A stretch of DNA of 18,536 nucleotides from NCBI GenBank assembly GCA_027310535.1, contig DAIDAQ010000044.1, positions 1 through 18,536 of the forward strand. The letters run 5' to 3'. This document shows positions 1 to 7,871 of the stretch, piece after piece; positions within the stretch are counted from its first letter, which is position 1; each line of letters opens with the position of its first letter. The notes under the pieces are model-generated. The model was not told the DNA's origin, made no database searches, and worked only from the letters and a program-made list of their open reading frames with translations. Made by a program: the position numbers and the translations under genes. Source of the stretch: Candidatus Micrarchaeaceae archaeon. Lineage in GTDB: Archaea > Micrarchaeota > Micrarchaeia > Micrarchaeales > Micrarchaeaceae.

Positions 1-83
1 GCTCGGTGTCGCTGCTATCCTATTATAGCTGCGCCCCAAATATCACTTATCAGTCTGGCATCGCTGTGCCTTGGGCGAGTAGA

Positions 84-782
84 ATGAGGATAAAGATAGT
101 TGTCGTGGAGACGGGCTACCAGATAAACTTGGGTTACATCCCAAGAACATGCAAGAACTTCGGGGTTGGCCCCCTGGTGCTCGTAAACCCGAAATGCAAG
201 GTCGATGGCAAAAATGCGATGAAGTATGCGAAGCACGGTGGTGATGTTCTCGCGGAAGCTAGGATAGCCGGAACATTAAGGCAGGCTGTCAGCGGCACTT
301 TCTCGGTGGCAACCACGGGCAACTGGAGGAAGGGAAGATCCTCTCTTTACAATATCTACGCCTTGAGCAACATGGCCGGGATGCTCAAGGTGAACGGCAT
401 TGACAGCATAAGCCTTGTGCTTGGGAGGGAGGCGAGCAGCCTTACGAGCGATGAGATGGCGTTGTGCTCAACCTGCATGTACATACCCCTAAAGGGTGAG
501 TACGGAGTGATGAACATCTCGCATGCGCTGGCCGTCATGCTTTACGAGCTTACAAGGGAGGAGGGAAGGAGGATGGCCAGAAACCCTTATGCAGCACAAG
601 ATGAGATAAAGAACGCGGTCTCGCTGTTCAGAAAGCAGGTAGATTCAAGGGACGAAATTAGGGACAAGGAAAAGGTCAGCACCACGATGGCGCATCTGCT
701 TGAGAGGGCGCACCCCACAAAAGGGGAGCTCTCGACGCTAGCCATAGCCCTTAGCTCCAATAAGCGGAAGAGGCATAAGTGA
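84..782 (+). CDS. TrmJ-like SPOUT tRNA 2'-O-methyltransferase
   Basis: This is a SpoU/TrmH-class (SPOUT) RNA 2'-O-ribose methyltransferase, most like archaeal TrmJ, which in studied archaea methylates nucleotide 32 of tRNA. The 232-residue protein begins with strand-rich MRIKIVVVET, then motif 1 (NLGYIPRTCKNFG, residues 15-27), motif 2 (LVLGREASSLTSDE, 111-124) and motif 3 (YGVMNISHALAVMLYEL, 140-156), which together form the knotted SAM site. About 75 charged helical residues follow, as in TrmJ. The frame is open upstream to a GTG at 6, but the added 26 residues do not resemble the family, so ATG at 84 is chosen. Its stop abuts the stop of sepF on the other strand with no spacer. The fold is sure; the exact tRNA target is inferred. 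Confidence 0.85.
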   Translation: MRIKIVVVETGYQINLGYIPRTCKNFGVGPLVLVNPKCKVDGKNAMKYAKHGGDVLAEARIAGTLRQAVSGTFSVATTGNWRKGRSSLYNIYALSNMAGMLKVNGIDSISLVLGREASSLTSDEMALCSTCMYIPLKGEYGVMNISHALAVMLYELTREEGRRMARNPYAAQDEIKNAVSLFRKQVDSRDEIRDKEKVSTTMAHLLERAHPTKGELSTLAIALSSNKRKRHK

Positions 783-1157
783 TTACTTCTGCACCTTCCT
801 CTTGCCCTTTATTATCTTGACCTTTGACGGCGTTAGCAGTATCTTGTCGTCGTCGATCCTGGCGATGTCACCGTCGATCTTCCTCACGTATTCCTTTATG
901 TTGTCGACCATGGTCTTTTGGGTGTTCGGGCGTTTGTTCAGCTCAGATATGTTGAGTAGTATTATGTTCTTCTTGCTCAGCTCTTCCTGCACAACCTGCA
1001 GGTCTGACTCCTGGCGCAGCGCAAACGGCTTGACATAGAAGTCAGCAGGCTCGTGCATCACATCTACGCCTTCCATCTCCTCAGAATTCATGTATTCCTC
1101 TATGTTTATCTCACTTGTGGTTCCCAAAGCCTTTCCCAGCTTATCGAAAATTCCCAT
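783..1157 (-). CDS. sepF: Cell division protein SepF (archaeal)
   Basis: The 124-residue protein matches archaeal SepF, the membrane anchor that ties the FtsZ ring to the cytoplasmic membrane. The N-terminus MGIFDKLGKALG is the amphipathic membrane-binding helix. A short acidic linker follows (to about residue 37), then the compact SepF domain from FYVKPFALRQESD to the C-terminus, with the NIILLNISELNKRP strand-turn typical of the family. An RBS (GGTGA) lies 4 bases before the ATG, and a TATA-like TTTAAAAATA on the minus strand lies about 45 bases upstream, so it probably has its own promoter. It is third in a minus-strand run after prepilin peptidase and a membrane protein. ftsZ is not in the window. 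Full length for the family. Confidence 0.88.
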   Translation of the reverse strand: MGIFDKLGKALGTTSEINIEEYMNSEEMEGVDVMHEPADFYVKPFALRQESDLQVVQEELSKKNIILLNISELNKRPNTQKTMVDNIKEYVRKIDGDIARIDDDKILLTPSKVKIIKGKRKVQK

Positions 1158-1200
1158 AGTTTCACCATCAGTTGGTCTCCTCGTTTATAATGCAAGTTAG

Positions 1201-1210
1201 TATTTTTAAA
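1201..1210 (-). promoter_or_regulatory. TATA box of sepF
   Basis: Minus-strand TTTAAAAATA lies about 48 bases upstream of the sepF ATG, which would place the transcript start near 1180 and leave a leader of about 20 bases carrying the GGTGA ribosome site. Assigned by eye. Confidence 0.4.
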
Positions 1211-1270
1211 GCTATTGGTAACCGAGAGAGTTTATGGGAAGGGCGGCAGAAAAGCAAAGGTTTTTACAGC

Positions 1271-1291
1271 GGCAGCCGCTCCCCTGCTGCC
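1271..1291 (-). terminator. GC-rich hairpin after membrane-protein gene
   Basis: GGCAGC (1271-1276) pairs with GCTGCC (1286-1291) around a 9-base loop, five bases beyond the stop of the minus-strand membrane-protein gene. There is no clear T-run after it on the minus strand, so termination is only a possibility; it could equally stabilise the 3' end. Confidence 0.25.
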
Positions 1292-1296
1292 ATCTC

Positions 1297-1938
1297 TCAC
1301 TTGCCCAGCGCCCTGCATGCATATACAGTGGAGCTCATCAGCAGCATTATCCCTGTGAAACCGGCAACGATGATTATCGTGACGCTTGAGACGAGCAGCA
1401 TTGACAAATATGTGAGCGTCGTAGGGAAGAGGCCGCCAACATTGAAGTACGTGATTGAGAACGCAACAAGCAGTATGATGGCCCCGTATGCGATCTCATT
1501 GTGGTAGACCTCGAAGAGCAGGGCTGTCATCAGATATGCAGCAAGCAGTATCCCGCCAAAGCTCAGCATGGCCAGCTGCGCGGGTATCTGCTGGAAGAGA
1601 AGGAACGGCACTACGAACACTATGGCCCACAGGCACAGGGCGAGAAGCCAGACCGCCATGTACACGCTATGGTAGCCGTGCTCCTTCTTGCTCATGTGCG
1701 TCACTGACCTGACGTGCGCCATGGCGAACGCGGCAGCGAATACAGAGGCCATTATTACGATCAGTATTACCCAGAACGCCTCGTAGATGAAGTAATAGGT
1801 GCCGATGTAGCCCTCAAACCCTATTGTGAAGAGAAGGCCTACGGCCATGAGTATGGCGAACACGACCAGCGAGACCCCGATCGCCCTCCTGTAAAGGAAA
1901 TCCCAGAACCTCTCAACCTCAGGCCGCACGTGCTTCAT
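1297..1938 (-). CDS. Six-helix integral membrane protein, unknown function
   Basis: I do not recognise a family. The 213-residue protein has a short charged N-terminus (MKHVRPEVERFWDFLYRR) and then about six hydrophobic helices, roughly at residues 21-42, 50-74, 92-115, 122-143, 150-170 and 177-205. Short basic loops follow helix 2 (HVRSVTHMSKKEHG). No catalytic or metal motif stands out. The frame opens at a GTG at 1962, but an ATG at 1938 is preceded by GGTG at the spacing seen in neighbouring genes. It also sits about 35 bases from a minus-strand TATA-like GCTTTTTAAT (1971-1980), so the ATG is preferred. It lies between prepilin peptidase and sepF on the same strand, so an envelope role is a guess from position only. 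Confidence 0.7.
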   Translation of the reverse strand: MKHVRPEVERFWDFLYRRAIGVSLVVFAILMAVGLLFTIGFEGYIGTYYFIYEAFWVILIVIMASVFAAAFAMAHVRSVTHMSKKEHGYHSVYMAVWLLALCLWAIVFVVPFLLFQQIPAQLAMLSFGGILLAAYLMTALLFEVYHNEIAYGAIILLVAFSITYFNVGGLFPTTLTYLSMLLVSSVTIIIVAGFTGIMLLMSSTVYACRALGK

Positions 1939-1970
1939 TCCAACGCACCAGCAGGTACTCACATAATAGG

Positions 1971-1980
1971 ATTAAAAAGC
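1971..1980 (-). promoter_or_regulatory. TATA box of the six-helix membrane protein
   Basis: Minus-strand GCTTTTTAAT is centred about 37 bases upstream of the ATG at 1938. The implied transcript start near 1950 lies downstream of the alternative GTG at 1962 and therefore supports the shorter protein. Confidence 0.4.
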
Positions 1981-1995
1981 TTGCTGTGGTGCGCC

Positions 1996-2859
1996 CTATA
2001 AGGCAAGAAGCAGGAGGTTGCCGAGCAGAAGCGAGACAACGGTGCCGATGAAGATCGGAAGCGCGAACGGTATCCCCTGCCTGTATACGGGAAGCTTCCT
2101 CTTCACGCGCCCTGCCCTCAGCTCGTTTATCATGATTGGGGTCACAAGCTGCCCGAAATGCCTTGCCTGCCCTTTGAACCACGAGATCTCCGCTCTGCTC
2201 AGCATGTTTAATGCTAGCATGTCCTCAGGCTCGAGCTTTGGCACGGCGAGGTACTTGACCATCGACCCTGTTATCGCCTCCTCGCACAGGATGGTGAAGA
2301 ACGAGCCGAACATCAGCGCCGCTATCAGCGCAATGCCGTAGATGTTGAATACCCCGGTCAGCGCGGTGAACGCGATGAACGCGAGATAGGCTGCTGAGAT
2401 CACCGCAGCCTTTCTGGCGCTCTTTTTGCTTATCCCCTTCATGCCGGAGCGCGGGATGTAGTATATAGGGACGAAGACAAGCGCCGCAACGCCAGAAGCT
2501 ATAACAACGGAGAGTACAAATGGCAATCCGAGCTGTGGTGCAGAAGCGAGCAAAGGCGTATTGAAGAGAGGCATTGCCAGTGAGATTGTGGCGAGCTCGG
2601 CCACATCCCCAAGGCCTAGCTGGCCGGCCCTGTAGGTTGCATAGCCCAGGCCAAAAACCACCGCGGCAGCAAGGAGGCTGAATGCAGCGGTATAGTAATC
2701 CGCGGAGAGCGCATACGTCATGGTGAGGAGCGCGCCATAAGCTAGCGTAGCATAGACAAATACAGATGGTACGTTTCGCTTGTTGAAGATGTCAAAGAGC
2801 ATGTATGCCGCAGCTATCGCTATTATGCTCGTGACCCTGACTATCAGCAATGCGTCCAT
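1996..2859 (-). CDS. Archaeal prepilin/preflagellin peptidase (A24 family)
   Basis: This is a membrane aspartyl protease that cleaves class III signal peptides of archaellins and type IV pilins. Both catalytic aspartates are visible. The first is in the FDIFNKRNVP motif just after helix 1 (Asp23); the second is in the family-defining GxGD motif, here GLGD (residues 82-85). Several further hydrophobic helices follow, then a cytoplasmic stretch rich in charge (about residues 205-255). The C-terminal segment PVYRQGIPFALPIFIGTV is typical of archaeal FlaK/PibD relatives. The 287 residues are within the usual range. ATG at 2859 is chosen over a GTG at 2883 because GGTG precedes it at good spacing. 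It is divergent from leuS. No pilin or archaellin operon is in the window. Confidence 0.85.
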   Translation of the reverse strand: MDALLIVRVTSIIAIAAAYMLFDIFNKRNVPSVFVYATLAYGALLTMTYALSADYYTAAFSLLAAAVVFGLGYATYRAGQLGLGDVAELATISLAMPLFNTPLLASAPQLGLPFVLSVVIASGVAALVFVPIYYIPRSGMKGISKKSARKAAVISAAYLAFIAFTALTGVFNIYGIALIAALMFGSFFTILCEEAITGSMVKYLAVPKLEPEDMLALNMLSRAEISWFKGQARHFGQLVTPIMINELRAGRVKRKLPVYRQGIPFALPIFIGTVVSLLLGNLLLLAL

Positions 2860-2888
2860 TGGAACACCAGTAGCTTGCCACACAAAGG

Positions 2889-2896
2889 ATATTTAC
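2889..2896. promoter_or_regulatory. Shared TATA element between prepilin peptidase and leuS
   Basis: ATATTTAC reads GTAAATAT on the other strand and is the only TATA-like element in the 64 bases between the divergent starts at 2859 and 2924. It sits about 30 bases from each start codon, so leuS would be leaderless or nearly so, and the peptidase would have a very short leader. One element serving both genes is inferred from spacing. Confidence 0.45.
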
Positions 2897-2923
2897 CTTT
2901 CGATGCCATACTAAATCGGTTTT

Positions 2924-5749
2924 ATGCTTGATTACAGGAGGATAGAGGAAAAGTGGCAGAAGGCATGGGCCGACGCAAAAATCTTCGAGGCCGAGCCGGA
3001 TGAACGCAAGCCCCTTCTCGTGACCGCGGCCTGGCCTTATGTCAACATGCCGCAGCACATGGGCCACTTCAGGACCTATGGTACTGCAGATACCTATGCA
3101 AGATACATGCGTATGAAAGGTTACAACGTCCTCTTTCCAATGGGATTCCACAAAACCGGGACGCCGGTGCTTGCGATAGCCAAGCGTGTCGCGGCGAAAG
3201 AGAAAGACGTGCTCGATGAGCTGGCGAACACGTACCATGTGCCGAACAGCGACATAGAGAAAATGGTAGACCCATTCTACATAGCTGACTACTTCTCCAA
3301 CGAGATAGAGGCGGGATTGCGGGCAGTGGGAATGAGCATGGACTGGCGCAGGAAGTTCAGCTCCATAGATCCTCTCTTTAGCAGGATGGTGGAGTGGCAG
3401 TTCAGGAAGCTAAAAAGGAAGGGGCTCCTGACGCAGGGCTCCCATCCAGTAGGATGGTGCCCAAACGAGAACAACGCAGTGGGGCAGCATGACACAAAAG
3501 GCGATGTGCAACCAGCGATAGAGAAGCTGATTGCGATAAAGTTCAAGGACAAGGGGTCCGGAGCCTGCTTCCCATGCGTAACATACAGGCCGGAAACCGT
3601 GTATGGTGTGACAAACCTCTTCATAAATACCTCCCTTGCATATGTCGAAGCTGAAGTGGACGGTGCAAGCTTCTATATGGCAAAAGCTGCAGCTTCATGC
3701 CTCTCAAGCCAGTTCAGCGTAAAAATAAAGAGAGACGTTGGAGCAGCGGAATTGCTCGGGAAGAAGGCAGTCAACCCTATTAACGGCAGCGAGATTCAGA
3801 TACTCGATGGCTACTTTGTAAGAGACGACTTCGGAACTGGTGTCGTGATGTCAGTACCGGCGCATGCTCCCTTTGATTACGTTGCATTGGAGCGGCTGCG
3901 CAAAGGCGGCGCAGCCAACGTGCCTGCAGAACCCTATCCAGTGGTCTTGAAGATGGACAGCACGGATGGTGGGCTGCCAGCAATGGTTTACCTTCAATCT
4001 TCCGGATGGGGCTCCTCCTCAGGAGATGACATCATTGAGCGCGCGACAAAACTGGTCTATAGGGAAGAATCACGCAGCGGGAGGATGGTCATCGGGGAGT
4101 TTGCCGGATTGGATGAGCCGGCAGCGCGGAAGCTGATTTGGGAAAAGCTCAAAAAGGAGAATAATGCATTTGATTTATACCTGTTGACGAACGAGTTGCC
4201 TGTTATCTGCAGGTGCGGTGCACGCGTTGTCGTAAACATTGTCAGGAACCAGTGGTTCATCAACTATGGAGACGAGACGTGGAAGAAAACCGTAAAAACG
4301 CACATGAAGGGCATGAAGCTCTATCCCGGGAAGCTGAGGCACACCTATGAAGGCGTCGTTGATTGGATTGAGGAGCGCGCAGCCGAGAGGGCGCAGGGGT
4401 TAGGGACAAGGTTTCCGTTTAACCAGGAACATATAATAGAGTCGCTCTCTGACTCAACAATCTACATGACCTTTTACACTATATACCACATCCTGTCAGG
4501 CAACGGCGCCGAGCCGGTAAATTTGACCGATAAGTTCTTCGATTTCGTCATAGGAGGGGAGGGTGAGCTAAGCGATGTTGCAGAAGCGAGCAACATAGAC
4601 GAGCCGACTATAAAAAGGTGCAGAGAGTCGTTCTTGTACTGGTATCGGTTCACCTCCAGGCACTCCGGATCAGATCTTGTTTACAACCACCTTGTGATGT
4701 ACATCTTCAACCATGTTGCTGTCTTGCCTGAGGGGATGTGGCCGAAACAGATAGTGACTAACGGCCTGCTGGAGTACGGGGGCCAGAAGATGAGCAAGAG
4801 CATGGGCAACATCATCCCACTGAAAGACGGGGTGCAAAAATACGGCGCTGACCCACTCAAGATGGTCATCGTCGCAAGCGTAGAGATAGATGCAGAGTCA
4901 GACTTCAGTGAGAGCCTTGTTGCAGCTGTTAATTCCCGTGTTGATTTTCTGGTGTCGCAGGCGATAGATACTGCAACAATAAACAACGGAAGAGAGTTAA
5001 GGGCCCTGGATTTCTGGCTCTATTCAAGGCTGAACTCAAAGATAGCAAATGCGGTAAGGCATATGGATGAGATAATGCTGAAGAGCGCCTATGACGAGAT
5101 ATTCTTTGCATCGGTGGGCGAGCTCAAGAGGTACAAAGAGCTGGGGGGGGCTAACGGGCTTGCCGTGAGCGATTATCTCTCGGCAGCGGTCAAGATGCTC
5201 TCCCCAATAATGCCGCACGTCGGGGAGGAGCTGTGGCACCTCCTCGGGAACAAGACGCTCGTGGCAACGGAGAAATGGCCCGAAGCTGACGAAGGGATGG
5301 TAAACAAGGAGCTTGAGGAGTGCTTTGGCATCTTCGATGCAACGGAACAGGACATTAATAAAGCGATAGAGCTGACGCAGAAGATGGAAGCGAACAGGGG
5401 CAGGAAGGTAAAATCAGTAAGGATAATCATGGCAGAGGAGTGGAAGGCCGAGGCGTACAACATGCTGGCCTCAGGAAAGCAGATAAGTGAGATAATCTCC
5501 GCGGTGGGCGGCAAGGTGGATAAGGAAAATGCTGCAAGGTACCTGCAGGGCTTCAAAAACAGGAAGGAGATAACAAAAGAGGTGCTCGCGCAGCAGCAAA
5601 CGCTATATAATACCTTTTCTGAAATGAAGGGATACCTAAAGAAGAAATTCAACTGCGATGTGGAAGTAGAGAAGGAGGGCAGCTCTAATTCCCCAAGGGC
5701 GCAGCGCGCGCAGCCTGGCAAGCCAAGCATTGAAGTGGTTTGGGCCTGA
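2924..5749 (+). CDS. leuS: Leucyl-tRNA synthetase, archaeal type
   Basis: This class Ia synthetase charges tRNA-Leu. The 941 residues match the archaeal/eukaryotic form. The HIGH signature is HMGH (residues 45-48), within PQHMGHFRTYGTADTY. The inserted CP1 editing domain includes YRPETVYGVTN and the GTGVVMSVPAHAPFDY segment. The KMSKS loop is complete at 622-626 (GGQKMSKSMGN), followed by the helical anticodon-binding domain and a C-terminal extension ending in a basic, Pro/Ser-rich tail. The ATG at 2924 follows the shared TATA element closely, suggesting a leaderless mRNA. An eight-G run near 5143-5150 lies in the anticodon-binding region but keeps the frame. The HAD gene follows with overlapping or near-touching ends, so cotranscription is likely. 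Confidence 0.97.
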   Translation: MLDYRRIEEKWQKAWADAKIFEAEPDERKPLLVTAAWPYVNMPQHMGHFRTYGTADTYARYMRMKGYNVLFPMGFHKTGTPVLAIAKRVAAKEKDVLDELANTYHVPNSDIEKMVDPFYIADYFSNEIEAGLRAVGMSMDWRRKFSSIDPLFSRMVEWQFRKLKRKGLLTQGSHPVGWCPNENNAVGQHDTKGDVQPAIEKLIAIKFKDKGSGACFPCVTYRPETVYGVTNLFINTSLAYVEAEVDGASFYMAKAAASCLSSQFSVKIKRDVGAAELLGKKAVNPINGSEIQILDGYFVRDDFGTGVVMSVPAHAPFDYVALERLRKGGAANVPAEPYPVVLKMDSTDGGLPAMVYLQSSGWGSSSGDDIIERATKLVYREESRSGRMVIGEFAGLDEPAARKLIWEKLKKENNAFDLYLLTNELPVICRCGARVVVNIVRNQWFINYGDETWKKTVKTHMKGMKLYPGKLRHTYEGVVDWIEERAAERAQGLGTRFPFNQEHIIESLSDSTIYMTFYTIYHILSGNGAEPVNLTDKFFDFVIGGEGELSDVAEASNIDEPTIKRCRESFLYWYRFTSRHSGSDLVYNHLVMYIFNHVAVLPEGMWPKQIVTNGLLEYGGQKMSKSMGNIIPLKDGVQKYGADPLKMVIVASVEIDAESDFSESLVAAVNSRVDFLVSQAIDTATINNGRELRALDFWLYSRLNSKIANAVRHMDEIMLKSAYDEIFFASVGELKRYKELGGANGLAVSDYLSAAVKMLSPIMPHVGEELWHLLGNKTLVATEKWPEADEGMVNKELEECFGIFDATEQDINKAIELTQKMEANRGRKVKSVRIIMAEEWKAEAYNMLASGKQISEIISAVGGKVDKENAARYLQGFKNRKEITKEVLAQQQTLYNTFSEMKGYLKKKFNCDVEVEKEGSSNSPRAQRAQPGKPSIEVVWA

Positions 5750-5763
5750 GTTTTGGTGAATCT

Positions 5764-6402
5764 ATGAAGGGGTTTTTAGACAGGTATGACTTGTTCATAT
5801 TTGACTGGGACGGGACGCTTACGGAGATAAAGCTGATGAACAGGGTAAACGAGCGGCTAAATTTCTTATGGCTAAAGAAGAAGGAGAGGAGCAAGAGGGC
5901 GGCGCTCTACAACCGCAGGCAGGTGGCAAGACTTGAGGCGAAGGAGGCAAAGGAAATAAAGGAGTACAAATCGCTTATTGACGTCCTGATGCTTCTTGCA
6001 AGGCCCAAGCTGCAGCCGTACACTGTGGAAACCCTGAAGCTCTTGAAAAAGGGGGGTAAGAGGGTAGTGCTGTTCAGCAATGGCGCCTATTGGCGGGTGG
6101 CAAAGGAGGCAAAGAACCTAGGGGTGATGGGCTACTTCGATTTCCTCCTGAGCGGGCAGGACATAGAGTACGTGAAGCCCCACCCTCTTGGGCTGAATAT
6201 CATACTGCAAAAGGAGAAGGTGAGAGGCAAAAAGGCGCTTTACATCGGGGACATGGCGGACGACGTGCTTACCGCTAGGCTCGCACACATTGACTGCGCC
6301 GCAGTTTACTGCGGCTTCGACACTGCGAGGGCGCTGGCCTCAGAGAAACCGCGATACCTCTTTAAAGACATCCGCGGGCTATATGGCGGGTTGCATGGGT
6401 GA
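5764..6402 (+). CDS. HAD-superfamily hydrolase
   Basis: This is a haloacid dehalogenase-type phosphohydrolase of 212 residues, probably acting on a small phosphorylated metabolite. Motif I is FDWDGTLT (nucleophile Asp14, acid/base Asp16), motif II is VVLFSNG, motif III is the lysine in VKPHP, and motif IV is YIGDMADDV. A lysine/arginine-rich helical cap lies between motifs I and II (about residues 22-75), resembling the C1 cap of phosphoglycolate phosphatase-like enzymes. A TTG at 5740 would extend it into the end of leuS, but ATG at 5764 has GGTGA five bases upstream and starts at the usual distance before motif I. It sits 14 bases after leuS. The substrate cannot be read from sequence. Confidence 0.85.
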   Translation: MKGFLDRYDLFIFDWDGTLTEIKLMNRVNERLNFLWLKKKERSKRAALYNRRQVARLEAKEAKEIKEYKSLIDVLMLLARPKLQPYTVETLKLLKKGGKRVVLFSNGAYWRVAKEAKNLGVMGYFDFLLSGQDIEYVKPHPLGLNIILQKEKVRGKKALYIGDMADDVLTARLAHIDCAAVYCGFDTARALASEKPRYLFKDIRGLYGGLHG

Positions 6403-6717
6403 GCATGAGCATGCAAGTGTATTCCGTGCCCTGCACAAGACTTGATATCGATGCCCAGCTAAGTGCAAAATGCGCAATGCGTGGGTCCCCAAACGTTTAG
6501 CAAAATGTTCGAACCTTTGCCGCGCTGCCCCGCCGTACCATCCAGATATCCTGTTTATCCATGCAGGAGGACGAGGGTCGGGCTCCCAGTTGCAGGTTCG
6601 CAGCTTGAAGGTGATGGCGGCCCTTGCCCAAATTCCCAAGAACCATTCCATGGGCTTCGGGAGAAGGATTATAATGACGCAGTGCTAAAAGCATGGATAA
6701 CCACTAATCTTGCACTC
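6403..6717. other. Gene-poor stretch with a possible degraded coding remnant
   Basis: No intact gene is supported here. A 31-codon frame (6405-6500) begins with GGTGAGC just before its ATG and has ordinary codon use, then stops at TAG. After it two other plus-strand frames stay open in turn, with plausible segments (PPYHPDILFIHAGG near 6520-6570, and DYNDAVLKAWITTNLALF near 6672-6725). This looks like an eroded gene, but I cannot identify the family and chance openness in G+C-rich DNA is not excluded. Confidence 0.3.
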
Positions 6718-6726
6718 TTTATAAAT
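6718..6726 (+). promoter_or_regulatory. TATA box of FkbM-type methyltransferase gene
   Basis: TTTATAAAT is centred about 24 bases upstream of the ATG at 6746, the spacing expected for a leaderless archaeal transcript that starts at or next to the initiation codon. Confidence 0.55.
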
Positions 6727-6745
6727 CAGATTGACATGTGATAAT

Positions 6746-7405
6746 ATGCCGGTAAAAGAAGATTTCCTTCTAACTGTAAAGGACCCAGTTAATACATGGG
6801 CCACGATAAGGGACGCCCGCAAAAGGCTTAAGTTATACACGCATCTGAATGAAGTTTTTATGGAACAGAGTTATTACTGGCTGTACAGGCGTATCCGCCC
6901 AGGCACAACGATAATAGATATTGGTGCCTTCATAGGGGACACAGCCATATATTTTGCTCTTCATCCAAACGTGGTTTGCGTGCGGGCCTACGAACCATCG
7001 CCGGCTGCGCAAACCGAATTGCTGAACTCATTGCATAGGTTACCCAAGCAACTTAGGTATAAGATAGAATTTAGGGCCTGTGCCGTAATGGGGGCGGAGG
7101 GGAGCATAAAAAACAAAGAATCTGGGTTAACAGGTTCAAATAAAGTGGAATATGCACCAGGAGGCGTAAAGGCTATCACACTCAATACTGCACTGAAAGG
7201 GTTAAAGAACGTGGCCATAAAGAGCGATTGCGAAGGTGCAGAAGAACACATATTCAGCAATGCAGACCTGGAAAATGTCTACGCCATCCAACTAGAGGCT
7301 CACAATACAGAAGCTACGCTCGGGCGCGTGCTCAGGGCCAAAGGTTTCCGTGTTAGTGGAGCCAAGGCCGGAGTAGGGTACATGTACGCCGAGAAAGAAC
7401 AATAA
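6746..7405 (+). CDS. FkbM-family SAM-dependent methyltransferase
   Basis: The 219-residue protein has the FkbM/Methyltransf_21 pattern. The SAM-binding motif I is TIIDIGAFIGDTAIYFAL, the acidic residue after strand 2 is in RAYEPSPAA, and the signature IKSDCEGAEEHIF corresponds to the usual IDVEGxE element. Family members O-methylate sugars, lipids or secondary metabolites, so the substrate is unknown. The upstream TTG at 6731 is rejected because TATA spacing points to ATG 6746 as a leaderless start. It stands alone between two degenerate stretches, which suggests a mobile or eroding locus and leaves no neighbour to indicate its substrate. Length and motifs argue that the gene itself is intact. 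Confidence 0.85.
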   Translation: MPVKEDFLLTVKDPVNTWATIRDARKRLKLYTHLNEVFMEQSYYWLYRRIRPGTTIIDIGAFIGDTAIYFALHPNVVCVRAYEPSPAAQTELLNSLHRLPKQLRYKIEFRACAVMGAEGSIKNKESGLTGSNKVEYAPGGVKAITLNTALKGLKNVAIKSDCEGAEEHIFSNADLENVYAIQLEAHNTEATLGRVLRAKGFRVSGAKAGVGYMYAEKEQ

Positions 7406-7411
7406 ACAGTA

Positions 7412-7431
7412 GTTCCGGAACCAGCTAGCTG
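7412..7431. repeat. Two abutting perfect 10-base palindromes
   Basis: GTTCCGGAAC (7412-7421) is followed at once by CAGCTAGCTG (7422-7431). They sit seven bases after the methyltransferase stop and one base beyond the end of the opposing pseudogene. They could be protein-binding sites or fold back as part of a 3' end; nothing proves a function. Confidence 0.4.
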
Positions 7432-7432
7432 C

Positions 7433-7871
7433 TTATTCTGAACTCTTCGGTGGAAAATTGGGTGAATTTATATCTCTGCCCTTCGATTTGCCAACCGTTT
7501 TGCAGGTGGCCAGCACCGAGGAGAGGCCCTCAATTATGAAATCCACTTCGTGTAGTTCCTCGGCGCGCCTTTTTAGCGTGTTGCATATTGCGCCGAAGGC
7601 GATGTCATTGCTTATGGTGCCAAATAGGCAAAGAATGCCATACCAAAATCTATATGCGTCAGCTCCTCTTCCAAGTTTTCTGCCGCAGCCGAAGCTATAG
7701 ATAGTACTGCAGTGGCATCGTCCCTCCCAACGAGCTCCCTAGCATGGCGAGGTCATAGATCTTTCCGATGCCTTGCAGAATGCCGGCAAATTCCTCGGTC
7801 TTGACCGAACCATATTTAGTCTAATCACCATAGACAGCGCACTGCAGGTTATTATTCCTGCCTAAAACCAT
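7433..7871 (-). pseudogene. Frameshifted gene of unrecognised family
   Basis: The minus strand carries coding-like sequence in three frames that join into one protein. From ATG 7871 the first frame reads MVLGRNNNLQCAVYGD, has an in-frame TAG, and continues TKYGSVKTEEFAGILQGIGK to IYDLAM. After a shift near 7760 the second frame reads LARELVGRDDATAVLSIASA then AAENLEEELTHIDFGMAFF. After another shift near 7645 the third frame reads TISNDIAFGAICNTLKRRA, EELHEVDFIIEGLSSVLATC and runs to TAA at 7433. Helical heptad-like composition carries across each break, which chance frames would not show. I do not recognise the family. At least one stop and two shifts make it a dead gene unless the sequence is wrong at all three points. 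Confidence 0.6.

Noticed and set aside
6..83. 26-residue N-terminal extension of the TrmJ-like protein from GTG 6
   Set aside because: The added residues are not like the family, and a TATA-like ATTATAG near 21-27 lies within them; ATG 84 gives the normal N-terminus.
5173..5730. 185-codon minus-strand frame within leuS
   Set aside because: It is opposite conserved leucyl-tRNA synthetase sequence; its Ser/Leu/Phe-rich translation is a shadow of Lys/Glu-rich coding.
6507..6515. GTTCGAACC resembling a tRNA T-loop
   Set aside because: The flanking bases do not form a 5-bp T stem with a 7-base loop, and no acceptor, D or anticodon arms fit around it.
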